A DNA stretch of 64,000 bases, taken from Pseudoduganella plicata. Its GTDB lineage: Bacteria; Pseudomonadota; Gammaproteobacteria; Burkholderiales; Burkholderiaceae_D. The DNA lies in NCBI RefSeq assembly GCF_004421005.1, contig NZ_CP038026.1:2604001-2668000 (forward strand), written 5' to 3'. Under the pieces are notes generated by a model. It did not search any database, was not told where the DNA came from, and saw nothing but the letters and a program-made list of their open reading frames with translations. This document shows, piece by piece, positions 33,175-42,114 of the stretch; the first letter of the stretch is position 1; each line of letters begins with the position of its first letter. Made by a program: the position numbers and the translations under genes.

Positions 33175-33978
33175 TCAGGACTCCAGGCGCCGCGCGATCC
33201 CGATCAGGCGCGGGCGCACCTCGTCGAGCAGGAATTCCTTCGACACGCTGGAGGACGGCCCGCCACAGTTCATCGACATCAGCTGGCTGCCGCCGATGGG
33301 CATGAAGCCCACAGCGATGCCGTTGACGTCCTTCTGCCAGTCGCCGAACGACGTGGCACAGCCATACCGTTCGCAGTCGGCGACACCGCGGGCCAGACCC
33401 TGGCGCATCGCCGTGTGCGCCGTCTCGTCCAGTTCCAGCGAACGGCCGAAGATGTCGTTGCGTTCCTGTTCGCCCGCACGCGCCAGGTAAGCCCGGCCGA
33501 TGGCCGACACGGCCAGCGGCAGCCGCGAGCCCACCTGCAGCGCCAGCGCCAGCGCCGCCGTGCTGCGGCACACCTCCACGTAGATCATCGACAGGCGGTC
33601 GCGCATCGCGATCGAGACGGTGGTGCCGGAAAACTCGGCCAGCTCCTGCATCATTGGCCGCGCCAGCTGGCGGATATCGAGCCGCGCCAGCATGGCGCTG
33701 CCCAGGCCCAGGGTTGCCGTACCGAGCAGATAGCGGCCGCCTGCCTCCTGGGTCAGGTAGCCCAGCTTCGTGAGCGTGTAGGTAAAGCGCGTCACCGTCG
33801 ATTTCGGCAGGCCGCAGCGCTCGGCGATCTGCTGGTTCGTCAGGCCCTTGTCGGCCGAGCGGAAGCACGACAGCACTTCCAGGCCGCGTGCCAGCGCGGT
33901 GATGTAGTAACGGTCTTCGGGACCGCGCGCGCCGTCGGCATCTGGTTCACCGGCAAGGCTCTCGTCTGCTGCATTCAT
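33175..33978 (-). CDS. IclR-family transcriptional regulator
   Basis: 267 residues from ATG 33978 (AGGAG eight bases upstream); the longer frame to 34086 has no support. The N-terminal winged helix is ALARGLEVLSCF...GLTNQQIAERCGLPKSTVTRFTYTL. The C-terminal IclR effector domain (residues ~95-265) includes RDRLSMIYVEVCRS and SAIGRAYLA, ending in KEFLLDEVRPRLIGIARRLE. It is encoded between the thioesterase and the liv operon, divergent from the latter. Four similar palindromes in this neighbourhood are its most likely targets; the inducer is probably the pathway's acid or CoA ester. Confidence 0.9.
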   Translation of the reverse strand: MNAADESLAGEPDADGARGPEDRYYITALARGLEVLSCFRSADKGLTNQQIAERCGLPKSTVTRFTYTLTKLGYLTQEAGGRYLLGTATLGLGSAMLARLDIRQLARPMMQELAEFSGTTVSIAMRDRLSMIYVEVCRSTAALALALQVGSRLPLAVSAIGRAYLARAGEQERNDIFGRSLELDETAHTAMRQGLARGVADCERYGCATSFGDWQKDVNGIAVGFMPIGGSQLMSMNCGGPSSSVSKEFLLDEVRPRLIGIARRLES

Positions 33979-34090
33979 GGGGACTCCTGGGGTATTCGGT
34001 AGCGCGTCTTTGCAGTGCCGGCCGGCCGTGGCACACTGGATGCGGGCGTTGTCGCCACGCCGCCCCGCGGTCCGGTTCCCGAACAAATCG

Positions 34091-34161
34091 TTGCCGGTCC
34101 TGCAAAAGTATCGTATTCTTTTTTCATTCCATTTTACACCCAGCCGTTTCGCAGGACAAAA
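34091..34161 (+). promoter_or_regulatory. Predicted liv-type operon promoter with IclR-type operator
   Basis: TTGCCG (34091-34096), 17-bp spacer, TATTCT (34114-34119). The site TTTCGCAGGACAAAA (34147-34161) follows 27 bp after the -10. About 250 bp of leader separates this from the first transporter gene. Lying between IclR and its target operon, it is a natural place for autoregulation as well. Confidence 0.5.
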
Positions 34162-34413
34162 CGCATTTCCGAGTATTCCTTACACCGGGGAGTCAGCAGC
34201 ATGCCGGAAGCACCATATCGAACGACTGTATCGAGGGACCGACCGCACGGCGCACCTGGCGCTGCCTGCCATCCGTGCCGAACGAGCGGGACACGCGACG
34301 TCGCCAGCGACGTATCCCCGGTCCGCAACGCCCAGGGAGTCATCATGCCCGACTAAGCCCGCCTCTTGCCAGCATCCAGACACGTACGACCCACTACAAT
34401 AACGGAGACAGTT

Positions 34414-35277
34414 TTGGAGCTTTTTCTGCAGCAGGTCCTCAATGGACTGACGCTGGGAGGCGTATACAGCCTCGTGGCGCTCGGCCTCACGCTGGTGTAC
34501 GGCATCCTGCACGTGCCCAACTTCGCACATGGCGCGTTCTACATGGCGGGCGCGTACTCGGCCTTCTTCCTCATCAACAAGCTGGGCCTGAATTACTGGT
34601 GGGGCATGCTGGGTGCCGCCGTCACCGTGGCGCTGATCTCCGTGCTGTCCGAACGCCTGGTGTTTCATCCGCTGCGCAAGGCGCCCTACCTGCATCACAT
34701 GATCGCCTCGATCGGTATCCTGCTGTTCCTGGAGGCGGGCGCGCAGGCGCTGTGGGGCGCGGACTTCCACCGCATGGAGACGCCGTACACGCAGCTGCTG
34801 ACATTGGGCTCGCTGACATTGCCGGCCCAGCGCCTCCTCATCATCGGCGCGGCATTCACGCTGGTCGTGCTGCTGCAGCTGTTCCTGACCAGGACCATCA
34901 CCGGCGCCACCATCGTTGCGATGGCGCAGAACCGCGAAGGCGCCGCGCTGGTGGGCATCGACGCCACCCGTGTCGCGATGCTCACTTTCGCCATCGCCGG
35001 CGCACTGGCCGGCATGGCCGCCGTGCTGTACGCGCCCATCAATCTGGTCTACACGTCGATGGGCCATCTCGTCATCACCAAGGCCTTCGTCATCATCGTG
35101 CTGGGCGGGATGGGCAGCGTGCCCGGCGCCATCGCCGGTGGGCTGATCATCGGCTTTGCCGAGGCGTTCGGCGCGTTCTACATTTCGACCGACTACAAGG
35201 ACATCATTGCCTTCGCGCTGCTGGTGCTGATCCTGTCGGTGCGGCCGCAAGGCCTGTTCGCGCGGGGAGCCCACTGA
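34414..35277 (+). CDS. Branched-chain amino-acid-type ABC transporter permease (LivH family)
   Basis: 287 residues from the TTG at 34414, preferred because GGAGACA lies just upstream; an in-frame ATG at 34366 would add 16 unrelated residues. Polytopic, about eight membrane helices. LivH signatures include LTLGGVYSLVALGLTLVYGILHVPNFAHG near the N-terminus (shown here as one helix-loop unit) and the coupling-helix region MAQNREGAALVGIDATR. First gene of a five-gene cassette, and it overlaps the next permease by one base (TGATG). Substrate unknown; this family also carries aromatic and dicarboxylic acids. Confidence 0.88.
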   Translation: MELFLQQVLNGLTLGGVYSLVALGLTLVYGILHVPNFAHGAFYMAGAYSAFFLINKLGLNYWWGMLGAAVTVALISVLSERLVFHPLRKAPYLHHMIASIGILLFLEAGAQALWGADFHRMETPYTQLLTLGSLTLPAQRLLIIGAAFTLVVLLQLFLTRTITGATIVAMAQNREGAALVGIDATRVAMLTFAIAGALAGMAAVLYAPINLVYTSMGHLVITKAFVIIVLGGMGSVPGAIAGGLIIGFAEAFGAFYISTDYKDIIAFALLVLILSVRPQGLFARGAH

Positions 35278-36278
35278 TGAAGCGACTTACCTCCACCGTC
35301 GGCTGGACGTTCCTGCTGCTGCTGGCCCTGGCCTTTCCCTTCATGGCGGGCAACGACTACCACCTGACCGTGATGTCGACGGCCTATATCTACGCCATCG
35401 CCACCGTGGGCCTGAACCTGATCACGGGCTACACGGGCCAGTTCAACCTGGCACACAGCGGCTTCATGGCCGTCGGCGCCTACACGGTCGGCATCCTGAC
35501 CGTGGACTATGGCATGTCGTTCTGGCTTGCCTTCGCGTTGTCCGGCTTCGTCGCCGCCGCCATCGGCGTCTTCGTCGGCCTCGTGTCGCTGCGTCTGAAA
35601 ACGCACTTCTTCTCGATCTTCACGCTGTGCGTGGGCTACATCATGTTCCTGCTGATCGAGAAATGGGAAAGCCTGACGCACGGCACCGTCGGTATTGTCG
35701 GCATTCCCGCGCCCGAGCCCATCGGGCCGCTGGATTTCTCCGAGCCGCGCGCGCAGTATTACCTGGTCCTGTGCTTTCTCGTGGCCAGCCTTTGGATCAT
35801 GCACCGGATCGTCCGCTCCCTGCTGGGCCGCACCTTCATGGCGATCAGGAACAGCGACGAGCTGGCGCAGGCGCTGGGCATCCACCTGATGCGCAACAAG
35901 CTGCTGTCGTTCGTGCTCTCCGTATTCTTCGCCGGCCTGGCGGGCGGCCTGTACGCGGGCTACGTGCGCTTCCTTGGTCCCGGCATCGCCGGCGTCGAGC
36001 ACACGTTCGACATGACGATGTACATGCTGGTGGGCGGCATCGGCACCCTGCTCGGCCCCCTGCTGGGCGCGATCGGCGTGCCGTGGCTGACGCAGTACCT
36101 GCAGGTGCTGCAGGAGTACCGCTTCGTCGTCTTCGGCCCCGTGCTGGTGCTGCTGGTGATCTTCCTGCCGTACGGGATCGTCGGCACCTGGATGAACCGC
36201 CAGCGCAGGAAGGCCGCTGCCGCACGGACGCCCGCGCCTCCGGCAATCGCTCCCTCGAAGGAGGTGCACCATGCTTGA
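35277..36278 (+). CDS. Branched-chain amino-acid-type ABC transporter permease (LivM family)
   Basis: 333 residues. The start ATG shares its A with the previous stop. LivM landmarks: GLNLITGYTGQFNLAHSGF, VGLVSLRLKTHFFSIFTLC and the coupling segment AIRNSDELAQALGIHLMRNK, followed by GGLYAGYVRFLGPG. About ten membrane helices. Overlaps the following ATPase by 8 bp. Confidence 0.9.
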   Translation: MKRLTSTVGWTFLLLLALAFPFMAGNDYHLTVMSTAYIYAIATVGLNLITGYTGQFNLAHSGFMAVGAYTVGILTVDYGMSFWLAFALSGFVAAAIGVFVGLVSLRLKTHFFSIFTLCVGYIMFLLIEKWESLTHGTVGIVGIPAPEPIGPLDFSEPRAQYYLVLCFLVASLWIMHRIVRSLLGRTFMAIRNSDELAQALGIHLMRNKLLSFVLSVFFAGLAGGLYAGYVRFLGPGIAGVEHTFDMTMYMLVGGIGTLLGPLLGAIGVPWLTQYLQVLQEYRFVVFGPVLVLLVIFLPYGIVGTWMNRQRRKAAAARTPAPPAIAPSKEVHHA

Positions 36279-37029
36279 GATTACGTCCCTCACGAAGCGC
36301 TTCGGCGGCCTGACCGCCGTCAACGACGTCAGCGCCAGCTTCGCGCGCGGCACGATCAACGCGATCATCGGTCCGAACGGCGCCGGCAAGACCACGTTCT
36401 TCAACCTGGTCAGTGGTGCGATCCGGCCCACGTCCGGCCGCGTCCTGTTCGATGGCCGGGACGTGACGGGCATACGGGCCGACCAGGCGGCGCGGCTGGG
36501 CATGGCGCGCACGTTCCAGACGACCGCGCTGTTCGACACGGCCACGGTGCTGGACAACCTGATCGTCGGCCACCGGCTGCGCACCCGCTCGACACTGGTG
36601 GACGTGATCCTTGGCACGAAGCGGCTGCGCGACGAGGAGCGCATCTGCCGCGAGAAGGCGCGCGCCGCGCTGGACTTCGTCGGCCTGGCGCACATCGAAT
36701 CGCGCCTCGCCGGCGACATCTCGCAGGAAGAGCGCAAGCGGGTGGCGTTCGCGCTGGCGTTGTCCACCGATCCCGCCTTGCTGCTGCTGGACGAGCCGGC
36801 CGGCGGTGTCAATCCCGAGGAAACCGATGGCCTGGCGCGACTGATCCGCAAGATGGCGAAAAGCGGCCTGACGGTGTGCCTGATCGAACACAAGATGGAC
36901 ATGATCATGAACCTGGCCGACCGCATCCTGGTGCTGAACTATGGCGAAAAGATCGCCGAAGGCACGCCGGCCGAGATCCGCGCCAACCCGGCCGTCATCG
37001 AAGCCTACCTGGGGAGCGAACATGCTTAG
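36271..37029 (+). CDS. Liv-type ABC transporter ATPase, LivG family
   Basis: 252 residues. Walker [10 protein letters not shown] (residues 33-41), Q-loop ARTFQT, Walker B ALLLLDEP and H-loop CLIEHKMD, plus the extra LivG helix. The usual C-loop (LSxGQxR or LPYGxQR) reads [15 protein letters not shown], lacking its glycine; this may lower or shift ATP hydrolysis at one site of the heterodimer with the next gene. Overlaps the next start by 8 bp. Confidence 0.9.
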   Translation: MLEITSLTKRFGGLTAVNDVSASFARGTINAIIGPNGAGKTTFFNLVSGAIRPTSGRVLFDGRDVTGIRADQAARLGMARTFQTTALFDTATVLDNLIVGHRLRTRSTLVDVILGTKRLRDEERICREKARAALDFVGLAHIESRLAGDISQEERKRVAFALALSTDPALLLLDEPAGGVNPEETDGLARLIRKMAKSGLTVCLIEHKMDMIMNLADRILVLNYGEKIAEGTPAEIRANPAVIEAYLGSEHA

Positions 37030-37729
37030 ACTCGATGGCGTATCGCTGTCCTACGGCAGCTTCCGCGCGCTGCACAACGTCAGCATCCATGCGGACGAAG
37101 GGGAACTGGTCGTGCTGCTGGGATCGAACGGCGCCGGCAAGAGCTCGATCTTCCTCACCATGAGCGGCTTGCAGCGGGCGGCATCCGGCAGCATCCGTTT
37201 CGGCGGGCACGAACTGGTGGGGCGCAAGCCGTCGCAGATCGTGGCGGACGGCCTGGTGCACTGCCCCGAGGGCCGCAAGCTGTTCCCCGGCATGTCGGTG
37301 CTGAAGAACCTGACCCTGGGTGCTTACGTGCACCGGCGCGACAGCGGCGGCGTGGCGCGCAGCCTGGACGAGGTGTTCGGCCTGTTCCCGATCCTGCACG
37401 AAAAGAAGGACGCGCCGGCCGGCTCGCTCAGCGGCGGCCAGCAGCAGATGGTCGCCATCGGCCGCGCGCTGATGGGACGCCCGAAGGCCCTGCTGCTGGA
37501 CGAGCCGTCGCTCGGCCTCGCGCCGCTCGTCGTCCGCCAGATGTTCGACATCATCGCCCGCATCAACCGGGCCGGCACCACCGTGCTGCTGGCCGAGCAG
37601 AATGCGTACGCGGCACTGAACATCGCCAGCCGCGCCTATGTGATCGAGCAGGGCCGCATCGTCATGGAGGGCGGCCGCGAAGAGCTGCTCAATAACGCGC
37701 AGGTGCGCAAGGCGTACATTGGCGCCTGA
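37022..37729 (+). CDS. Liv-type ABC transporter ATPase, LivF family
   Basis: 235 residues. Walker [11 protein letters not shown]-loop [15 protein letters not shown] (the LivF hallmark), intact signature [16 protein letters not shown], Walker [14 protein letters not shown] and H-loop LLAEQNA. The last has Gln in place of His, as is normal for LivF. Partner of the preceding ATPase. Confidence 0.92.
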   Translation: MLRLDGVSLSYGSFRALHNVSIHADEGELVVLLGSNGAGKSSIFLTMSGLQRAASGSIRFGGHELVGRKPSQIVADGLVHCPEGRKLFPGMSVLKNLTLGAYVHRRDSGGVARSLDEVFGLFPILHEKKDAPAGSLSGGQQQMVAIGRALMGRPKALLLDEPSLGLAPLVVRQMFDIIARINRAGTTVLLAEQNAYAALNIASRAYVIEQGRIVMEGGREELLNNAQVRKAYIGA

Positions 37730-37769
37730 CTGCGCGGCGCGGAACCATTACAACAAGGAGGAGACACCC

Positions 37770-38930
37770 ATGAAACCACAGATCCGCATCACCGTGCTTG
37801 CCGCCGCACTGGCCCTGGCCGGCGTCGCCCACGCCCAGGAAGTCCTCAAGATCGGCTTTTCCGGTCCCCTGAGCGGCGGCGCTGCGCTATACGGCAAGAA
37901 CGTCCTCAGTGGCATGCAGATGGCCGCCGCCGAAATCAACGCGAAACCGCTGGAGATCGGCGGCAAGCGCTACAAGCTGGAGATCGTCGCCCTCGACGAC
38001 AAGTACAACCCCAGCGAGACGGGCATCAATGTGCAGCGCCTCGTGCAGCAGCACAAGACGGCCGCCGTGCTGGTGCCGCACTCCGGCGGCATCTTTGCCG
38101 TGCAGGCGTTCAATGAAAAGTCGAAGGTGCTGCTGCTGGCCTATACCAGTCTGCCGCAGGCGACGGAACGGGGCAACACGCTGACGGTACGCATCCCGCC
38201 GGACTTCACCGGCTACATCGCCCCGTTTACGAAAGCGATGATGACGCTGCACGGCAAGAACGTCGCGCTGGCCGCGGCCGACCATGACTACGCCAAGGCG
38301 TGGGCCGCCGCCTTCAAGCCGGCATGGGAGGCGGCCGGCGGCAAGGTCGTCGCCGAGAACCCCATGTCGTACAACAAGGCCACCGATTTCTACAGCGGCG
38401 TCAGTCGCGTGCTCCAGTCGAAGCCGGACGTGCTGTTCATCGGCGGCGCCTCCGAGCCGACGGCGCTGGTGGCGAAGCAGGCGCGCGAACTGGGCTTCAA
38501 GGGCGGCTTCATCATCATCGACCAGGCCAAGATCGACGAGATGGCAAAGGTCGTGGGCGGCCTGGGAGCGTTGGAAGGCTCGGTCGGCGTGATGCCGGTA
38601 ACCGGCGACGACCGCCCCGAGCCGGCCGCTTTCACGGCGCGCTACCGCAAGCTCAACCCGGGCAAGGACCCCAGCAGCGAAATCAGCCTGAATTACTCGG
38701 CCGTCCACGCGACGGTCGCGGCAATGAAGCTGGCGGGTACCGTCACCGACGCCGTCGCGATCCGGGCGAAGATGGACCAGGCCTTCAGGACGCTGCCGCC
38801 GGCTCTCAACCCGAACGACATCGAAGGCCTGGACAGCAAGGGCGGCACGGTGGCCAACACGATCATCGGCGTTGTCGAGAAAGGCAAGATCAAGGGGCAG
38901 TTCCTGCGCGCGCTGAACGCCGGGAAGTAA
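37770..38930 (+). CDS. Liv-type ABC transporter periplasmic substrate-binding protein
   Basis: 386 residues from ATG 37770, with a strong AAGGAGGAG upstream. Signal peptide ends near VAHAQ. It is a type I periplasmic binding protein of the Leu/Ile/Val family: IGFSGPLSGGAALYGKNV opens lobe 1, followed by VQRLVQQHKTAAVLVPHSGG and FIGGASEPTALVAKQARELGF. It delivers the unknown substrate to the LivHMGF-type complex. Confidence 0.9.
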   Translation: MKPQIRITVLAAALALAGVAHAQEVLKIGFSGPLSGGAALYGKNVLSGMQMAAAEINAKPLEIGGKRYKLEIVALDDKYNPSETGINVQRLVQQHKTAAVLVPHSGGIFAVQAFNEKSKVLLLAYTSLPQATERGNTLTVRIPPDFTGYIAPFTKAMMTLHGKNVALAAADHDYAKAWAAAFKPAWEAAGGKVVAENPMSYNKATDFYSGVSRVLQSKPDVLFIGGASEPTALVAKQARELGFKGGFIIIDQAKIDEMAKVVGGLGALEGSVGVMPVTGDDRPEPAAFTARYRKLNPGKDPSSEISLNYSAVHATVAAMKLAGTVTDAVAIRAKMDQAFRTLPPALNPNDIEGLDSKGGTVANTIIGVVEKGKIKGQFLRALNAGK

Positions 38931-38937
38931 AACGGGG

Positions 38938-38965
38938 CCTCGGGGACAGTTGCCTGTCTCCGAGG
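38938..38965. terminator. Hairpin between convergent operons
   Basis: CCTCGGGGACAG and CTGTCTCCGAGG form a 12-bp stem (one G-T type mismatch) around a 4-base loop. It lies 8 bp after the substrate-binding gene and 15 bp from the convergent dehydrogenase stop. No U-run on either side, so bidirectional termination is inferred from position. Confidence 0.45.
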
Positions 38966-38979
38966 TCAACGCATCGGCC

Positions 38980-40107
38980 TTATCCCAGCGCGATATACCG
39001 CTGCAAATGGTGATCGCCATCCCCCAGCTGATGGTCGATCATGACGAGCCGCTTGGCATAGTGGGACAACGGCAGTTCCCACGTCATGCCGATCCCGCCA
39101 TGCAGCTGGATGCATTCCTCCGCCACCAGCGTTCCCACCCGCCCGATCGTCATCTTGGCGGCAGACAGCGCCCGCTCGCGTGGCACCCGGTCGCCCTCCA
39201 GCGCGGCGGCGGCATTGATGACGCTCGAGCGGGCCTGTTCGATTTCCAGCAGCAGATCGACCATCCGGTGCTGCAGCGCCTGGAAGCTGCCGATCGGCAC
39301 GTCGAACTGGCGGCGCGTGCGCAGGTACTCCAGCGTGGCCGCCCTGGCCTCCTCCATCGCGCCCAGCGCCTCGGCGCACAGGGCCAGCACGCCCCGTCCG
39401 ACGGCCCGTTCCAGCGTATCGTACCCATGTCCCGCTTCGCCCAGCACGGCCTGCGCGTCCAGCCGCACGCCGTCGAACGTCACGTACGCGACGCGGCCGC
39501 CGTCCATCGTCGGCGTGCCCTGCACGGTCACCCCGGCGGCATCCGCCGGTACGATAAACAGCGAGATGCCGTGTTCGTCGTCCACGGCCCCGGCGGTACG
39601 GGCCGACACGATGAACAGCTGGGCATGGTCGCCATGCGCCACCACGGACTTTGCGCCTTCGAGTACCCAGCTGCCACCGTCGGTACGCGCCGTCGTCCTT
39701 ACCCGGGCCAGCTCGTAATGCGAGTCCGGCTCGTCGTGCGCCAGCGTGACGATGGTGCCGCCTTCGACAATCGACCGCAATATCTCCTTCTGCGCATTGC
39801 TGCCGGCCAGCGCGATCGCCTCGCCGGCCAGCACCGCGCTGGCAAGGAAGGGTTCCAGCACCAGGCCGCGCCCCAGCGACTCGAACACGACGGCGATATC
39901 GTGACCGCCGCCGCCAAATCCGCCATCATCCTCGCGCAGCAGCGCGCCGATCGCCCCCAGTTCGGCGAACCTGCGCCACATCGTGGACGAATAGCCCTGC
40001 GCTGACGCCGCGATACGGTTGCGCGTCTCGAAACCGTATTCGGCGGCAATGAAGCGATCCAGGCTGTCGGCCAGCATGCGCCGTTCTTCCGTGTGCTCGA
40101 AGTTCAT
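38980..40107 (-). CDS. Acyl-CoA dehydrogenase, small-subunit type (PimD-like)
   Basis: 375 residues from ATG 40107, with AAGGAG from the end of the upstream gene. Acyl-CoA dehydrogenase fold: N-terminal helical domain (EERRMLADSLDRFIAAEYGFE), middle beta-domain, and a C-terminal domain with RRQFDVPIGSFQALQHRMVDL and ECIQLHGGIGMTWELPLSHYAKR. FAD is expected. The upstream gene encodes a second, different acyl-CoA dehydrogenase, and the pair resembles the PimC/PimD large/small subunits of pimeloyl-CoA dehydrogenase, so a heteromeric enzyme is likely. The substrate is not certain. Confidence 0.87.
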   Translation of the reverse strand: MNFEHTEERRMLADSLDRFIAAEYGFETRNRIAASAQGYSSTMWRRFAELGAIGALLREDDGGFGGGGHDIAVVFESLGRGLVLEPFLASAVLAGEAIALAGSNAQKEILRSIVEGGTIVTLAHDEPDSHYELARVRTTARTDGGSWVLEGAKSVVAHGDHAQLFIVSARTAGAVDDEHGISLFIVPADAAGVTVQGTPTMDGGRVAYVTFDGVRLDAQAVLGEAGHGYDTLERAVGRGVLALCAEALGAMEEARAATLEYLRTRRQFDVPIGSFQALQHRMVDLLLEIEQARSSVINAAAALEGDRVPRERALSAAKMTIGRVGTLVAEECIQLHGGIGMTWELPLSHYAKRLVMIDHQLGDGDHHLQRYIALG

Positions 40108-40117
40108 GTGGGTCTCC

Positions 40118-41326
40118 TTACAGGCCGAGGATCGCCTTGGCGACGATGTTTTTCTGGATCTCGTTGGAGCCGCCGAAGATCGACAGCTTGCGATTGTTGA
40201 AATACTGCGCCGCCGCGGCATGCGCGAAGTCCGGTCCCACACAAGCCATCTCCTCGTCGCCGTCGAGCGCCGCGGCCACGAACGGGCGGGCATGGATGCC
40301 CATCGCGCGGCGCGTCAGCGCCAGGATCTCCTGGCGGATCTGCGTGCCGCGGATCTTCAGCATCGAGCTTTCCGGTCCCGGCGCACCGCCGCCCGCGACG
40401 GCCGCGATGACGCGCAGGTTGGTCGTCTTCATGTTCTCCAGGTCGATCTCGACGCGCGCCAGCCGCGCCGCAAACAGCGAATCCTCGGCCAGCGGCCGGC
40501 CGTTGCGGGTACGCTGCGCCGCGACGCGCTTGAGGCGTTCCAGCGCGGCCACCGACAGGCCGACACCGGCGATATTGGTGCGCTCGTACGTGAGCAGATA
40601 TTTGGCGCAATCCCAGCCGCGGTTCTCTTCGCCGACGAGGTTCGCGGCAGGCACGCGCACGTCCGTGAAGAACACCTCGTTGACTTCATAGCCGCCATCG
40701 AGCGTGATGATGGGCCGCACCTCGACACCGGGCGACGTCATGTCGACCAGCAGGAAGCTGATCCCCTGCTGCTTCTTCGCTTCCCGGTCCGTGCGCACCA
40801 GGCAGAAGATCATGTTGGCGTACTGGCCCAGCGTGGTCCATGTCTTCTGCCCGTTGACGATGTAGTGTTCGCCGTCCCCGTCTACCCCGCGCACGGCGGT
40901 GGTGCGCACGGCCGCCAGGTCGGAGCCCGCACCCGGTTCGGAATAGCCCTGGCACCACCAGTCGGAGCCGTCCAGGATGCGCGGCAGCCAGTAGCGCCGC
41001 TGCGCGTCGGTGCCGTAACGGATCAGCACGGGGCCCAGCATGTTGACGCCGAACGGCACGATGCGGGGCGCATTCGCCAGCGCGCACTCGTTCTCGAAGA
41101 TGAAATTCTGGACCGCTGTCCATCCGGTGCCGCCGAACGCCACCGGCCAGTGGCCGGCCAGCCAGCCGCGCGCGTGCAGGATCGCGTGCCACTGCTCCAT
41201 GTCGGCCTTGGCCAGGTGCCTGCCCTGCGCGACCTTGTGGGCCAGGCGGGCCGGCAGGCGCTCGGCCAGAAAACTGCGTACTTCGTCGCGGAAGTCCTGT
41301 TCCGCCGGGTTGAAGTTCAGGTCCAT
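40118..41326 (-). CDS. Acyl-CoA dehydrogenase, large-subunit type (PimC-like)
   Basis: 402 residues. FAD/substrate segments WCQGYSEPGAGSDLAAVRT and YIVNGQKTWTTLGQYANM (middle domain), C-terminal IFGGSNEIQKNIVAKAILGL. At the medium-chain-type catalytic position, where YEG is usual, this has FGG, so the base is not there. Glu248 in LLTYERTN sits where isovaleryl-/long-chain-type enzymes carry theirs. First gene of a two-gene operon, 10 bp ahead of its partner. It introduces the alpha,beta double bond into an acyl-CoA in the cytoplasm, passing electrons to ETF. Confidence 0.88.
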   Translation of the reverse strand: MDLNFNPAEQDFRDEVRSFLAERLPARLAHKVAQGRHLAKADMEQWHAILHARGWLAGHWPVAFGGTGWTAVQNFIFENECALANAPRIVPFGVNMLGPVLIRYGTDAQRRYWLPRILDGSDWWCQGYSEPGAGSDLAAVRTTAVRGVDGDGEHYIVNGQKTWTTLGQYANMIFCLVRTDREAKKQQGISFLLVDMTSPGVEVRPIITLDGGYEVNEVFFTDVRVPAANLVGEENRGWDCAKYLLTYERTNIAGVGLSVAALERLKRVAAQRTRNGRPLAEDSLFAARLARVEIDLENMKTTNLRVIAAVAGGGAPGPESSMLKIRGTQIRQEILALTRRAMGIHARPFVAAALDGDEEMACVGPDFAHAAAAQYFNNRKLSIFGGSNEIQKNIVAKAILGL

Positions 41327-41337
41327 CGGGGCTCCAG

Positions 41338-41410
41338 TTTCGCTGTGCGGTTTATCGTTTCGCGTATTGATTCCAGCAGCACGATACCGCGATTTGCGTT
41401 GTCATGTAAA
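41338..41410 (-). promoter_or_regulatory. Predicted dehydrogenase-operon promoter with IclR-type operator
   Basis: On the minus strand TTTACA (41410-41405), 18-bp spacer, TATCGT (41386-41381). About 28 bp downstream lies TTTCGCTGTGCGGTT (41338-41352), matching the first ten positions of the perfect site at 32608 except one. On the + strand a TACAAT (41419-41424) may serve the divergent thioesterase. Confidence 0.45.
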
Positions 41411-41451
41411 CCACCCGCTACAATGAAGCGTCACCGCTACCGGAGCCGCTC

Positions 41452-41898
41452 TTGAACTGGGACTATCCACAACCGCACATTTACCGCGTCACGCCGCAGG
41501 GCGACGATATCGACGGCCTGGATCACACGAACAACGCCGTCTATGTACGCTGGTGCGAGCAGGCCGGCTGGTCGCATTCGGAAGCGCTGGGGCTCGACCT
41601 TGCCGCCTATCGCCGCCTGGACCGGGCCATGGCGATCGGCCGTGCCGAATACGACTACGTGCTGCCCACCGGGCTGGGCGAGGAACTGCTGCTGGGGACG
41701 TGGCTGTGCGGCACGGATGGCCGGCTGACGATGGAGCGGCGCTTCCAGCTGGTCCGCGCGCGCGATGGGGCGACCGTCATGCGCGGGCGCTGGCATCTCG
41801 TCTGCATCGAGATCGGCAGCGGCAAGCCGCGGCGCATGCCGCCGGAGTTTTGCGATGCCTACCTGCCGGTCGTCGTGAGCGCCGCCAATGATTCATGA
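41452..41898 (+). CDS. 4-hydroxybenzoyl-CoA thioesterase-like hotdog protein
   Basis: 148 residues starting at TTG 41452, with CGGAG eight bases upstream. The motif DGLDHTNNAVYVRWCEQAGW is the FcbC/YbgC hotdog active-site region with the catalytic Asp. It ends with a short acidic helix. It hydrolyses an acyl-CoA thioester. Divergent from the dehydrogenase operon; with the PaaI-like enzyme it makes two thioesterases in this module. Confidence 0.8.
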   Translation: MNWDYPQPHIYRVTPQGDDIDGLDHTNNAVYVRWCEQAGWSHSEALGLDLAAYRRLDRAMAIGRAEYDYVLPTGLGEELLLGTWLCGTDGRLTMERRFQLVRARDGATVMRGRWHLVCIEIGSGKPRRMPPEFCDAYLPVVVSAANDS

Positions 41899-41904
41899 GT
41901 TAAG

Positions 41905-42034
41905 CTCATAAGCCCATGCAACCCTGTAGGTTAGCAACCGCCAAGCGGGCGCATACAGGCGTCAGGATCTTTCTCGCAGCCTGAATGCGCCGCGTGGGCC
42001 TCTATTGATGAACGTGACTCATAAGCCCATGCAA
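41905..42034. repeat. 17-bp direct repeats flanking an inverted repeat
   Basis: CTCATAAGCCCATGCAA occurs at 41905-41921 and again at 42018-42034. Between them, GGCGCATACAGGC (41948-41960) and GCCTGAATGCGCC (41979-41991) form a 13-bp stem with one mismatch around an 18-base loop. The arrangement, between two genes read in the same direction, looks like an interspersed extragenic element or a small mobile-element scar. Confidence 0.55.
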
Positions 42035-42114
42035 TTTCGCGCCCGTTTTACGCGCTCATTTGCCGCTACCATGCTGTCCTTGCAAAACTTCCGCTTCAAC
42101 TCCAAAGGATATCC

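Noticed and set aside
35193..37023. Two large minus-strand frames (577 and 392 codons) opposite the liv-type genes
   Set aside because: The + strand encodes unambiguous permeases and ATPases with all motifs; the antisense frames have none.
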